From Tubulanus polymorphus (taxonomy: Eukaryota; Nemertea; Palaeonemertea; Tubulaniformes; Tubulanidae): 64,000 bases of DNA. Below are positions 42,151 to 53,310 of this stretch, piece by piece. Positions within the stretch are counted from its first letter, which is position 1; every line of letters starts with the position of its first letter. The notes beneath the pieces were generated by a model, which saw only the letters and a program-made list of their open reading frames with translations, did not search any database and was not told the DNA's origin. The stretch is from contig NC_134028.1 of assembly GCF_964204645.1 (NCBI RefSeq), forward strand, positions 14,313,263 to 14,377,262, written 5' to 3'. The position numbers and the translations under genes were made by a program.

Positions 42151-43385
42151 AGAATTGATCAACAGTTGCTGCCTCCAGGCTGTTTTCCCATGATAGTCAT
42201 AACTTGAAATGGTCAACAATTGCGGCCACTAGGCTGTTAACGTTGTACTTCAGGTCGCCCCCCTCTGGTAGCCATAATTCGAATCGATCCGACCCAATTC
42301 TAAATAGGGTTTTGGTCCAAGTGTGTGCTACTTGTGTGCCAAGTTTGAAATAAATCGGTCAACAATTGCGGCCTCTAGGCTATTAACGTCATTTTCATGT
42401 CGGCCCCTGGTGGCGTTTATTTGAATATAGGATTTGGGGCCGAGTGATACCCTACTTGTGTGCCAAGTCTGAAAAAAATCGGTCGACAATTGAGGCCTCT
42501 AGGCTGCAAACGTCGTTTTTCATGTCGACCCCCTGGTGGCAAAAATTTGAATTGAACCGACCCTATTTTAAATAGGCTTCTGTCCCAAGTGATATCCTAC
42601 TCGATTACCAAGTTTGAAATGATTCAGTCAATAATTGCGGCCACTAGGCTGTTAACGTCGTTGTTCATGTTGGCCCCCTAGTGGCCATAGTTTGAATCGA
42701 ATCAACCCAATTTCTTAAAATCCTCTGGCGCATTGGATATCCTTTTTGTGTACCAAGTTTTAAATTATTCGGTCAATAATTGCGGCCTCTGGGCTGCAAA
42801 CGTCGTTTTTAATGTTGGCCCCCTTTGGGCCATAATTTGCATTGAATCAACCCAATTTTTGATAGGCTTCTGGCCCATAAGATACCCTATTTGTGTACCA
42901 AGTTTGAAATGAATCGGTCGCCAATTGCAGCCCCAAGGCTTTAACGTGTTTTTTTATGTTGGCCCCTGGTGGCCATAATTTTAATCGAACCAACCCAATT
43001 ATATAAAGGGTTATGGCCCAAGTGATATCCTACTTGTGTACAAAGCTTGAAATAAATCGGTCACCAATTGCGGCCTCTGGGCTGTTAACGTCGTTTTGCA
43101 TGTCGGTTCCCTGGTGACCATAATTTGAATCGAACCAACCGAATTTTGAATAGGGTTCTGGCCCAAGTGATACCCTACTTGTGTTCCAAGTTGGAAAACA
43201 ATCGGTCAACAATAACAGCCTCTAAGCTGTTAACGTCGTTTTTCATGTCACCCCCTGTGGCCATAATTTGAATTGAATCGACCAAATTTTAAATAGGGTT
43301 CTGGCCCAAGTGATATCCTACTTGTAAACCAAGTTTGAAAGCAACCGGTCAACAATTGCGGCCTCCAGGCTGTTAACGTCACTTG
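42150..43385. repeat. Tandem repeat array, about 145-bp unit, roughly nine copies
   Basis: Each unit contains GGTCAACAATTGCGGCCTC, AGGCTGTTAACGTCG, TTTCATGTCGGCCCCCTGG, CCATAATTTGAATCGAAC, GGCCCAAGTGATATCCTAC and ACCAAGTTTGAAA. The core AATTGCGGCC recurs near 42216, 42364, 42488, 42628, 42776, 42922, 43063, 43207 and 43352, so the period is about 141-148 bp with one shorter unit. Copies differ by scattered substitutions. Confidence 0.93.
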
Positions 43386-45880
43386 CAGCGGCGGCGGCGG
43401 CGTATTCAGACAGGGGTAAAGTTAAATGTCTCCTCTCAACTAAAAGTTCAGCCGGGGGGGGGGGGGTATAAGAATACAGACATTATAACTGGTGCGTGGC
43501 CGAAAATGCGTGGACATTTTGCCATCGAAGTGAAATTGATGCAGTATCTCAGAATGACGATAGCATGCACCTAATTCGCTCGACTGACAACAAAATCCGA
43601 AATCGAATGAAAGCGTTTAATATTTAGAAGACCTTTTATTGACGTTTTCAACACATCCTAGTTGTCATCATAAATTCCGATCACTCGAATTTTCAGTGAA
43701 TTTAAAGAAAATCACGAAAATTAATGCTTAAAATAATACCTTGTTTCTCCGCAGTGGTTAAGTAAATAATGCTGAAAATGTGTAAAAATGTTATACTGAC
43801 GGCCGGGTCCCTTCGAGGAGCAGGTATGAATTAATTTCAGATATAATAATGATAATGTTGCTGGAGAAAGCCTATTGGCTGCTGATGTCCAAGGCGATTG
43901 AATTTAACATGTTGTTTGCTGGGGTGGTTAAGTTTTCAATTCGAAAATCATTTATCGTTGTTGGAAATTTTTATTCAATATATCTCAGTTGTAATTTCTA
44001 GTCCAATTGTGTTGATCTAATCCCGTTGTTGAACTCTGATTCATAGTATATGGCTCAAACCTACGATACAGTCCTCTCTATATTGATCGGTCACTTAACT
44101 GCATTTTATTTTTAAAAACCCTGAACTGGCACTATTTTGATAAAAGCTATTCTATACTTCATGATTCTTGCATGTATAAAAACCTGCGTAGAATTTGTAC
44201 TTAGCAGTCAAAAAAAGATCTCTCTCCAGCTGGACATTTAGTTTTCTGTCCCCGTCGTTGTTGTCGTATTTGCTGATCGCGTATTCCACAATCGTTTAGG
44301 CAAAAAAAAATTATGACCTTGTTTCCCATATATAAAGGAAATACTATGCCCAAAAGTGATCCGGCAGGCTGAATTTTATTTTTCCATAACAAAGTATGAA
44401 ATTTGACATATTTCCGTCATGCCGGCCTTTTTTTATTTGTATCTAAGTATACTTTTTATTTGTATCTATGAAAACTTTTAAAATAAAAAAAAATTAAAAG
44501 TACAGGATCTGGTTTTCAGAAGTTCCCATTGTTTGTCAAATACCATTCTAGTAGGCCTGTCATCTAGTTTGATTCCCAGATGTTGGATCATCCTACCTTC
44601 CTGTTTTTTTTCTAATTTCAGAGTGGACGTCAACTGTTCAATTAGTCAAAGCGTTCCATAGAATAAGCTTTAGTAAACATCAAAGATACGCCATTAGAAT
44701 GGGAAGTAATTATCCAATCACGTGAAAATACTAATTAAGTGCACTGAATTAAAAATCTAGAGGCATATGAAAATATATTCTCCAAATCAATAACTAGAAT
44801 AAATATCATCAGCATATACAAAATATAAATTATCTTATAAATTATCTGCAAACTAATTCTGAATTTTAAATCACAACTTCAAAATCATTAATTTTAAGAA
44901 ACAGAGTCCGAGTTATAATTGTCCGTTTGCCCCTTTGCTAACAGAAATACACACAATCATTTCGACTTTGTCGAAATGATGCACATAGAGTGGACTTGTC
45001 TGAATACAAATACTAGAGGACCAAAGGTCCTGTGCTTTCGAGGTACAGTTTTTTTTATAATATCAATGAAAACATATTACATTGTTCATTCTACTACTCT
45101 TTTAATCTTGCAGATCTGTTCGCTTAAACAACTGCCATGGCACTACGATGAGACTCAACCCCTCGGACAGTGGTAGGCAGGAACAAATACATCAGATCGA
45201 TTTGTTTTACCTTAAACTTTGAGTGAAATATGGCCGGTTGTAGTTCAGAAAGATCGACAGACCAATGTCTATCACTTTCAAAGACTTTGATAATAATTGG
45301 ACCGAAGAAAAATTAAATGAAAATTTATTATAAAGTTATTCCATTCAAAATAATAATTGCCCATGGGCCAAGAAGTTCTACCACAGCCTTATGAAATGCA
45401 GAGATGATGATATGTCGAAGTTCAATATATCAGTAAACGTAAGAGGGGTGCAAATATAAATTCACGAGTAGATTTACTCCCGGGTAGAAGGATTGTCCGT
45501 AGCACCTACAACGGCGAATCGCAGATCTAAGGACAACTCAAGATCAACGTTAACTAATATTGAGACATCGCCAAAGTTTAAACAGAATGTATAAATATAG
45601 CAATCTAATGATGTGATTAAATATAAAAATGCGGATTTTTGTGATGTTGGGCAACGGGTTTAAAAAATAGAACCGCATGGCCGCGTACATGGTCAGCAGC
45701 TTTCTGGAACCTCTGCACTGTAATTTCAGTTAATGTGGGTCTTGAGTTGCGGCGTAAGCTTAATCAGTGAATCACCCAAAATCCGGAAAAAAAATTTTGC
45801 CATATCGTGACGTCGGTCATGCGTCACTAACGCGACGGGACAAATTTGGCACTTCTTTATAATTTCGTGACGTATTCGTG
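43386..45880. other. AT-rich non-coding region
   Basis: Starts with a short GCGGCGGCGG run and a G10 tract (43454), then AT-rich sequence with short ORFs only. A palindromic TTGCCCATGGGC near 45358 is also present at 18448 in element D. No gene supported. Confidence 0.5.
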
Positions 45881-46022
45881 ACATCAGTGACAAGATAACC
45901 AATATTGTATTATTTGGCAATAGCGCGACATGAATTGGAAGTAAGTGACATGACATCAGTGACAAAATAACAACCAATATTGTTTTATTTGGCAATAGCG
46001 CGACATGAATTGGAAGTAAGTT
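45881..46022. repeat. 72-bp tandem duplication
   Basis: ACATCAGTGACAA.ATAAC..CCAATATTGT.TTATTTGGC, AATAGCGCGACATGAATTGG, AAGTAAGT occurs at 45881-45947 and again at 45953-46021. Two copies only. Confidence 0.9.
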
Positions 46023-46189
46023 TTACGTCATAATGCGATTTGACTAGCTATCAACCAAAATCCGACGTCGTACATAGGTTATTGCCTGCTGGGTTACCTA
46101 ACCGCTGTCGCCGATACAATCCGTATGATATCGTTCAGCTCACTTCAATCTCCAGATACTGTATGGGAATTTTGATAAATCCACGTAAT

Positions 46190-46703
46190 TGTCACCCTGA
46201 TATAATTTGCATATTTAATAATCATATAGATCTACAATGTCATATCGAACAGTTCATAACATTTCATAGCTCTACTACATAATAATAATAACAATAATAA
46301 TAATAATAATGATAATAATGATAATATAACTTATGACTATAGTGTCAATATGTGCTTTAAGGTCGTAATCAACATGTGACATTACTCAACATGTTTTCAC
46401 GATAATTAGCTATAGTCAGTGCTCATCGATTATTAATTAATGTCTCTCAAACATGTCACTAGGTGTTTGTTTGTGAGTCCTGATGTCTACAACTTGTCTG
46501 ACACCTAGTTCTCACATTATACTCATGATTCTGTATATAAAGACTATGTAAAGCTATGATAATCATTCTCATTCCGGGATGCAATAAAGATTGTACATAT
46601 AAGGTTTAACTGCCTTGTTGTTCCTGATGGATGGACTCCTGTACCGCTGGTGTAAATGCTAGTTCCCCAGCCAGCCTGCCGATACAACAACCAGCCAGTT
46701 ACA
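46190..46703 (+). repeat. Left LTR of the 2.2-kb element
   Basis: 514 bp, TG...CA. Contains an (AAT)n tract at 46282-46325, a TATATAAAGACTATG box near 46532 and AATAAAGATTGTAC (polyadenylation-like) near 46584. Differs from the right LTR by only a few bases, indicating a fairly recent insertion. Confidence 0.88.
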
Positions 46704-47859
46704 GATGGTGGAGAACCCAAATTTAAGTCCTTGTGACTTACACAAGTACAGATGAAGCTGTTAAACTATTGGTTGTGACTGGAACGTTGACCTCACGAGA
46801 AGATCGTATTCAACTACACCTGTGACGAGATGGCTGTACTGATCGTGAACATTGCTGCTGTTTCAGTGGATACAATGCATTACGGTAACTTTTTGTCAGC
46901 CGAAGGTAATACAGTTGCTTCTTTGTCTCGAATTAGTGGTCAGATGAACATGATAGAAAATTATAGGAATTTGGATATAAGATACTACCGTACGATCAAA
47001 AAAGTTATCGCCGGTTTAAATAGTATGATTCACAATTCTTTTTTTTCTAGGCATCTAGTTCCAATCAGCATAAATCAATTTCAGTTTCATTTCGTACTAT
47101 AAGTATTAGAATACGGAACACTTCTCAGGGGATATGTCTAAGGTTAATTAGTCAAATTCATCTACTTACAGGACAGTGCGTATCTATACTTTTTTCGCAA
47201 CAAACTATTTCGACTATACTAAAGGTTTAATCGGCAATTTTCATTTTCATAGGTTCATATTTTTTGTTTGTTTGTATAACTTAAACATGAAGATGAATTG
47301 GTTGAATTTTTATGTGGACAAATATATAATCTCAGTTACACCTGGCCACTTATTTTGGATGATGATAATTTTTTCCTTTTGGTTGACAAGGGTAACTGTA
47401 TTTGTGTTGTGTCATTGCCTGAACTCTGCTCTGATGTCAAATGTTGCATGTTACTATCATTGAATCACGAAGTTATTTCCAGTCAGTAATCGAAAGATCT
47501 TCAAAACAGAGAAATGCGTACTACTTGCAACTTGCATCACCAACTGATCTTCGGGACGCTATAACTACACAACACGTCGCTACTTCTGTTCGTCGCAGAA
47601 CCAACCAGAATTCGGGGATCCTCTGCAGATCATTCAAAATCTCGGTTAACGTATTATCGCATCGTCCATAAATAACTACAACATGTGACTCTTTCGTGAA
47701 TGACTGAGAATCCGGCCATTACTGTCCAGCGTTTGCACATTTTTGCGCGGTGAAAGTCAATCTTTCATGTTTTCGCGATGGAAGGAGTTTTGATGAACTT
47801 ATAGTATCTACGTTTTCCGCAAATTTGGAGGACCAAATTTAATTGGACAAGGGGGCATC
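46704..47859 (+). other. Internal region of the 2.2-kb LTR element
   Basis: Holds a 90-codon ORF (46830-47102, MAVLIVNIAAVSVDTMHYGN) and two overlapping ORFs (47176-47463 and 47298-47489) with no recognised retroviral domain. Could be decayed pol or env, or captured sequence. I assign no function. Confidence 0.45.
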
Positions 47860-47948
47860 TGTCACCCTGATATAATTTGCATATTTAATAATCATATAGA
47901 TCTACAATGTCATATCGAACAGTTCATAACATTTCATAGCTCTACTAC

Positions 47949-47982
<34 letters not shown>

Positions 47983-48373
47983 TAATAATGATAATATAAC
48001 TTATGACTATAGTGTCAATATGTGCTTTAAGGTCGTAATCAACATGTGACATTACTCAACATGTTTTCACGATAATTAGCTATAGTCAGTGCTCATCGAT
48101 AATTAATTAATGTCTCTCAAACATGTCACTAGGTGTTTGTTTGTGAGTCCTGATGTCTACAACTTGTCTGACACCTAGTTCTCACATTATACTCATGATT
48201 CTGTATATAAAGACTATGTAAAGCTATGATAATCATTCTCATTCCGGGATGCAATAAAGATTGTACATATAAGGTTTAACTGCCTTGTTGTTCCTGATGG
48301 ATGGAATCCTGTACCGCTGGTGTAAATGCTAGTTCCCCAGCCAGCCTGCCGATACAACAACCAGCCGGTTACA
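47860..48373 (+). repeat. Right LTR of the 2.2-kb element
   Basis: 514 bp, same ends as the left LTR; the (AAT)n tract is slightly longer in perfect units and there are single-base changes such as CCAGCCGGTTACA versus CCAGCCAGTTACA at the end. Confidence 0.88.
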
Positions 48374-48377
48374 TAAT

Positions 48378-50091
48378 AAAGGCCCTGTCGAGCCATAAAC
48401 ATCGGAAATTTAGCCCCGTTCAATTAGTAGCCATGTTGTGTACTTTCTTACTGACATTTCTCTCTTCTTTTTGCGACACCCCTCGGGGCGGAGCATATTA
48501 TACCGGCGAATCACTTCCGGCCTTATTCAGTGGCACCGTCTGGTGGGCTCAATTCTCTTCAGGAGCTCCGTCTAGCGGGAAAAATTCGATTCAATACATA
48601 CATTTATATTGCTTTCTTAAAACATTACATCAGTTTTCGCACTCCTCGTGGATGATATTTTATCCGAATATAATAAATCCGGAACAAAAACCTTTGAACC
48701 GTTTGATCTTTGTTGAGGCATTAAATTTCTCTCCTCGTAATCCATTTTATCCTAGTATATTTCGTTATTTTAGTAGTCGAATGCACAATAATCAGTGCAT
48801 TCTTTCAGTGATAAATTGTATAATATAAAATTCAATTGTGGGACTTCTCCATTGATATTACTCCATGTCTACCGCAGCCGTAATTATTAAAAACCTACTC
48901 AATTAAAAACGGCATGTTCTCCGAGTCCCTTAGTCCATTTATTAGTACATTCATGGTCTTTAGTGAGAGTTCGGCGAATTTGATTGTAATTTCTAAATAA
49001 TGAAATTCGTTTTTAATCCTTCAAGCTGCTCATCTATGCTGGTTTTATTAAAACCTATATCAGTTATGTACTTCCAAAACTGTACTGTGCCCGCAGCAAA
49101 AGCTGAAATTTATATTCGAGTCAATCCATTTTTAAAGCTCTTTGTGTAAACTTCAAGAACGGACAATAATTGGTTGTGGATCGTTTTACTTTCCATTCAA
49201 CATTTTTTCGTACAATATCGTGCATATAGAACTCCATAACAGCTCAATGTGTGGCAGGATATTTCTTTTAGAAATTGACCTTGTTGACGAAGAGCTATTG
49301 AATTTATTCCCTCTCTTCTCCACAATCAATTTCAAAGTCAACTTCATGATTGTATTGCTTAGCGCGTCCGAGTCCAAGAGTATACGAGTCAGGCGTTCGC
49401 GAGTCCGACGGGTTAACGAGCATTTGCTTGTTACCTCTTTTATATTATTGATTTCTTGTTATTCCGGTTATATCATTTAAGTATATTGATGATCTGTTCA
49501 TTACATCAAAAGCGTCAAAAGATAAATTTTGAATTAATCAAGTTTAAATCAAGGTCGATGAGTCGCGGGTGGCTACTAGAATTACGTTCGACTCAGAGAG
49601 AAAACAAACGACAGAAAAGTATCAGGTGATTACGATAGTCTACTACGATGAACACACTCTTAGAACAAATGGTTCTTCGGGGGTTCTTCGAAGAACCTTG
49701 GGGTTCTTGGTGAGGCTTAAAGGTGCTTCAACAATATGGAATGCAGATTAGCGTTCTTCGAGACATAAGGGTTCTTATAAGAACCCTAAAGTGGTTACAA
49801 TTGTCAATTAAGAATTAAGTAGACCTGCAACAGGGAATAATTACTGTAGTATTAGCTGATGCATATAACTGAATTTCAATGTGGTGTAGGTTATATACAA
49901 AACATTTTGACTGGAAATTAGAATTGTGTTAACTTTGAAAACAATTTACTATGTATCATCACAATATTCAAAAATTGGTGACCGTGTGCGACAAGGATGC
50001 ATTTTTAAAATTAATGAACCTTTATTTTAATTCGTCCTCTAAGATTTCAAAAGTCGTATGTTTAAAATGTGTGGTGAACGCCTGTAACGTG
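48378..50091. other. Non-coding region between the LTR element and Polinton copy B
   Basis: No supported gene; the 175-codon plus ORF 48301-48828 starts inside the LTR. A motif AATTCAATTGTGGGACTTCTCC at 48830-48852 matches the tail of the elements at 30030 and 58160. A hairpin repeat sits at 49650-49790. Confidence 0.5.
49640..49800. repeat. GGTTCTTCGAAGAACC hairpin repeat (MITE-like)
   Basis: Contains GGGGGTTCTTCGAAGAACC, GGGGTTCTTGGTGAGG, GCGTTCTTCGAGAC, GGGTTCTTATAAGAACCC. Short inverted blocks of this kind occur in small foldback repeats of many aquatic animals. Boundaries uncertain. Confidence 0.6.
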
Positions 50092-50345
50092 AGTAATAGG
50101 GGTAATGGGCTTTCAAGCCAAAAGTCATACGGTCGAGCTCATTAAAAAACAAAACATTAAAAGTAATTTAAAACTATAATATATTTTCATAACCGTGTGC
50201 ATTTTATATTATAACTAAATATTTATTCTAAGATATTAATAATTTAAATTTTAAAAGCATATTGTATTAAATCAATTGGTCGCTCCTCTTCGCTACCGCT
50301 CCGCTCCGCGACCAATTGATTTATTTACAATACACAAATTCATAT
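50092..50345. repeat. Polinton copy B terminal region with GC-rich hairpin
   Basis: AGTAATAGGGG and CTTTCAAGCCAAAAGTCATACGG (50092-50136) match copies A and D. At 50269-50322 AAATCAATTGGTCGC and GCGACCAATTGATTT form a 15-bp perfect stem around a loop of about 24 nt, CTCCTCTTCGCTACCGCTCC, strikingly GC-rich for this element; the arms extend imperfectly outward. Confidence 0.8.
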
Positions 50346-50351
50346 AACCTA

Positions 50352-50869
50352 ATTGTGCTCAAGTTAATTGTAATATAGATTATGAATACTATTTATATTG
50401 TAAGCATCATCTTGAATTATTAATTGCCGGTGGAAAAACTAAAGAGTTTTTAAATAGAATTATTACTTTTCAAGAATTAGATGCTATGAAACCCGATAAA
50501 GTAATAAAATATTTTAAGATTTATGAAGAAGCTAGATTAGCTAGAATAAATGATTCTAATTCAGATGGTATTGTCAAATGTTATTCAATGTTATGTAACC
50601 GGTTAATACCAATTGATGATGAAAATAAATTATATACTGATTTGAAAAATGACTACTTAGTTATGACTGAATTACAAAAATGGGTTGGTTATGCTTCATT
50701 TCAATTAGGATCGGTTATGACATTAATTTCTACTGGCGTCATAACATTTTCGAATATCAAGCCTATGGAATATAAATCAGGCAAGAACGAAACAGATGAC
50801 GCTGTAATACAACCAAACGTCGAAACAGAAAAAGAATCAGAACAAAAATTAACTAAAATAAATGAGTGA
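50352..50869 (+). CDS. Polinton membrane-anchored protein, copy B
   Basis: The frame is open from about 50352 with no ATG until 50486, so either the start was lost or the protein begins MKPDKVIKYFKIYEEARLAR. Upstream in frame: YCKHHLELLIAGGKTKEFLN. Near the C-terminus a hydrophobic YASFQLGSVMTLISTGVITF is followed by an acidic tail. It overlaps the next ATG by 8 nt. Its first-gene place beside the terminus fits proteins of other animal Polintons as I recall them; function unknown. Confidence 0.6.
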
Positions 50870-51221
50870 TGGAGTTAAGAAAAAGCCTAGATCCGAGAAA
50901 CAAATTAAATGGGCAAGAGAATTAGGTAAAAGATCTTCAGAATTGAAAAAAGCTAAGAAAAAGAAATTAACTGATATAAATGAATCACCTGATATTGATT
51001 CAAATAATAATCCATCTAATTCTTCTAATGCTGGAAGTAATTATAAATTATATATTACAATTGGATTAGTAACAGTTATTATATTATCTGGTGTAATATA
51101 TAAATCAAAATTTAAATCCGATGATAAAGATGATTCCAATGACAATAAACCTATCATACCAGAAAATAAGTCAAATCATAAAGTCATTCAAACTAAATCT
51201 AAATTATTATTAATGGATTAA
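50862..51221 (+). CDS. Basic single-pass membrane protein, copy B
   Basis: 119 codons, ATG in AAATAAATGAG. Strongly basic N-terminus (KKKPRSEKQIKWARELGKRS, SELKKAKKKK), an Asn/Ser linker, one membrane helix (YITIGLVTVIILSGVIY) and an acidic then basic tail. Sits between the first gene and integrase. DNA or core binding by the basic end is possible; unproven. Confidence 0.6.
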   Translation: MSDGVKKKPRSEKQIKWARELGKRSSELKKAKKKKLTDINESPDIDSNNNPSNSSNAGSNYKLYITIGLVTVIILSGVIYKSKFKSDDKDDSNDNKPIIPENKSNHKVIQTKSKLLLMD

Positions 51222-51227
51222 AAGAAG

Positions 51228-52319
51228 ATGAAAAAAGAACAATATTTAAGAGATTTATATTATAACCCAGAAAGTGAAGTATCATATTCTAGCGTTTCAG
51301 AATTATGGAATAAAATTAAATCTGATAAAGAAAATGGTAACATAAAATATGGTGAATTAAAATCATGGTTACAAAATCAACCAACATATCAAATCCACAA
51401 GAAAATGGATAAAACTTATTTAACAAGAAAAGTTATGGTTTCATATATCGATCAACAATGGCAAGCAGATTTAATTGACATGAAGAACTTAGAAGAATAC
51501 AACAAAGGATATTTCTGGATATTAAATGTTATAGACATATTCAGTAGATACGCATGGTCAATTCCAATCAAAAATAAAACTGGTATAGAAGTAACAAATG
51601 CTTTTAAATCTATATTTAAAGAAGCTATTCCAGATAAGATACAATTTGATGAAGGTAAAGAATTTTATAACAAACATTTTAAAAAACTATTATCTGATAA
51701 CGATGTAGACTATTTTTCAACACACTCAGATAAAAAAGCATCTATTATAGAAAGATTTAATAAAACATTGAAAACTAGAATGTGGAAATATTTTACTGCT
51801 AATGAAACATATAAATATATCGATGTAACAGATGATTTAGTGAAAGGTTATAATAATTCTAAACATAGTTCTATAAATATGAAACCTATACAAGCTAGAA
51901 ATGAAGATAATTCAGAAATAGTTTGGAATAATTTATATGGAGCATTTGTTACACATGATTTCGGTGAACCTAAATTAAAAATTGGTCAACACCTAAGAAT
52001 ATCTAAATATAGAAAAACATTTTATAAAGGTTATACTCCAAATTTTACTAAATAAATATTCAAGATTAAAAAGATAATATTAACTAAACCTTTTGTTTAT
52101 AAACTAGAAGATCTAAAAGATGAAGAAATATTAGGTTATTTCTATGAACAAGAATTATCACTTGTACCAAATCCAGATGAAATATAATACAAAATAGAAA
52201 AAGTATTGAAAACCAAAACTCTTAAAGGAAAAAAGTATTCTTTGGTGAAATATAAAGGATATGATGATAAATTTAATGAATGGATTTTATCTAGTAAAAT
52301 TAAAAGAATAAATGAATAA
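51228..52319 (+). pseudogene. INT: Polinton integrase with chromodomain-like tail (copy B)
   Basis: rve-family DDE integrase. The open part 51228-52055 covers an N-terminal segment, QQWQADLIDMKNLEE (first Asp), YFWILNVIDIFSRYAWSIPI, FDEGKEFYNKHF (second Asp) and SIIERFNKTLK (Glu); the last two are about 33 residues apart. A TAA at 52053 replaces the GAA of copy C, and a second TAA lies near 52185. Beyond them the C-terminus carries KKYSLVKYKGYDDKFNEW, chromodomain-like, ending by 8-nt overlap with the ATPase. Confidence 0.9.
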
Positions 52320-52921
52320 AGATTTATTTATATTTGAACCGCATAATATGTTAGTTACTGGAGTAACCAATTGTGGTAAAACACATTTCATATTAGACTT
52401 GTTAGAAACTATTTATAAGAATCATTTTGATAATATAATATTATTTTGTCCTACTTATGAAATGAATAAAACATATAATAGAGATATAGTTAAGATAAAA
52501 AGTTTATTATATTAGATCCTAAAACAGTAAAAGAAAATTTAGATAATTGTATTAAAATAGCAATTGATACTTATAAAGGATCAAATACAATATTCATTGT
52601 AGATGATTGCGCAAATTTACATGATTCAAAAGTAAGAGAAAGTGAGTTATGTTATCTAGCTTTCTCTGGGAGACATTTTGGGATAACAACATGGGTTTTA
52701 AATCAAAAATATAATTCAATTGTTGAAGACTTTAGGGAGAATATAAGATTTCTAGTTTTATTTTATAACAAAGATAAAAAATCTATGCAACAATCATTGG
52801 AAGAAAATCAAATTATACCTACTGAATTACATGATGAATATATGAATAAATTAAAGAATAATAAAGGTTCAAAATTATTACTGAGACTACAATTTCCCTA
52901 TGAATATGAATTTATAAAATA
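52312..52921 (+). pseudogene. ATP: Polinton packaging ATPase (copy B)
   Basis: MNKDLFIFEPHNMLVTGVTN opens into Walker A GVTNCGKTHF (residues 17-26), then ILFCPTYEMNKTYNRD. A one-base frameshift near 52493 moves the frame; beyond it come NTIFIVDDCANLHDSK (Walker B), FSGRHFGITTWVLNQKYN and SKLLLRLQFPYEYEF before TAA. FtsK/A32-type packaging motor. Copy C has the complementary damage (Walker A lost), so the ancestral gene can be read by comparing the copies. Confidence 0.9.
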
Positions 52922-53310
52922 ACTATTTGTATACCTATGTATTAGATACCCTAATACCTGATACCCCATTAGATACCCTAATACCTGATACCCTATTAGA
53001 TACCTTAAATACTTAAAACCCCCTTTTTTAAAATAAATATTATTTATACAATTTTCAACCAATTAATTTTTATTTTTTCAACTAATATATGAATAAGTTT
53101 GAAAATAATAAAGGTTATTTATTATTACTGAGGTTTCAATTTCCATATGAATATCAGTTTATAAAATAAGATATTTTATGTATTAGATTGTATTAGATAT
53201 GTATTAGATACCTTAAATACCTTAAATACTCAAAAACCCCTTTTTCAATTACTATTATTTTGTACAATTTTCAACCAATATTATTATTTGTGTTAAATAT
53301 AATTAATATC
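52922..53310. repeat. Convergent intergenic repeats with duplicated ATPase 3' end (copy B)
   Basis: Multiple copies of ATTAGATACCCTAATACCTG and related TTAGATACCTTAAATAC (52938-53005, 53180-53225), each block followed by AAACCCC..TTTTT and ACAATTTTCAACCAAT (53048, 53265). Between them, 53091-53170 repeats the ATPase 3' end (ATGAATAAGTTTGAAAAT.., TATTACTGAG..CAATTTCC..), so the terminator region was tandemly duplicated. Confidence 0.75.

Larger units (their letters stand above)
46190..48373 (+). mobile_element. 2.2-kb LTR element (non-autonomous) with TAAT target duplication
   Basis: Two near-identical 514-bp direct repeats (46190-46703 and 47860-48373) start TGTCACCC and end GTTACA. TAAT flanks both sides (46186-46189 and 48374-48377). 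After the left repeat comes GATGGTGGAGAACCC (PBS-like, starting TGG within it). Before the right repeat comes AAGGGGGCATC, a polypurine-like tract. The internal 1156 bp has no gag or pol, so it needs another element for mobility. Confidence 0.88.

Noticed and set aside
42150-43385. Evenly spaced repeats as a possible CRISPR array or gene cluster
   Set aside because: Whole 145-bp units repeat with divergence and there are no unique spacers; it is a satellite-like tandem repeat.
41405-46190. Search for further upstream SLC28 exons on the minus strand
   Set aside because: I looked for the preceding CNT membrane helices next to splice donors but found no convincing match; they may be outside the window.
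46040-46282. 80-codon ORF crossing the left LTR boundary
   Set aside because: It spans the insertion junction at 46190, so it cannot be an ancestral gene.
48301-48828. 175-codon plus-strand ORF as a gene
   Set aside because: It begins inside the right LTR, has no domain and its composition is ordinary for non-coding DNA; probably chance.
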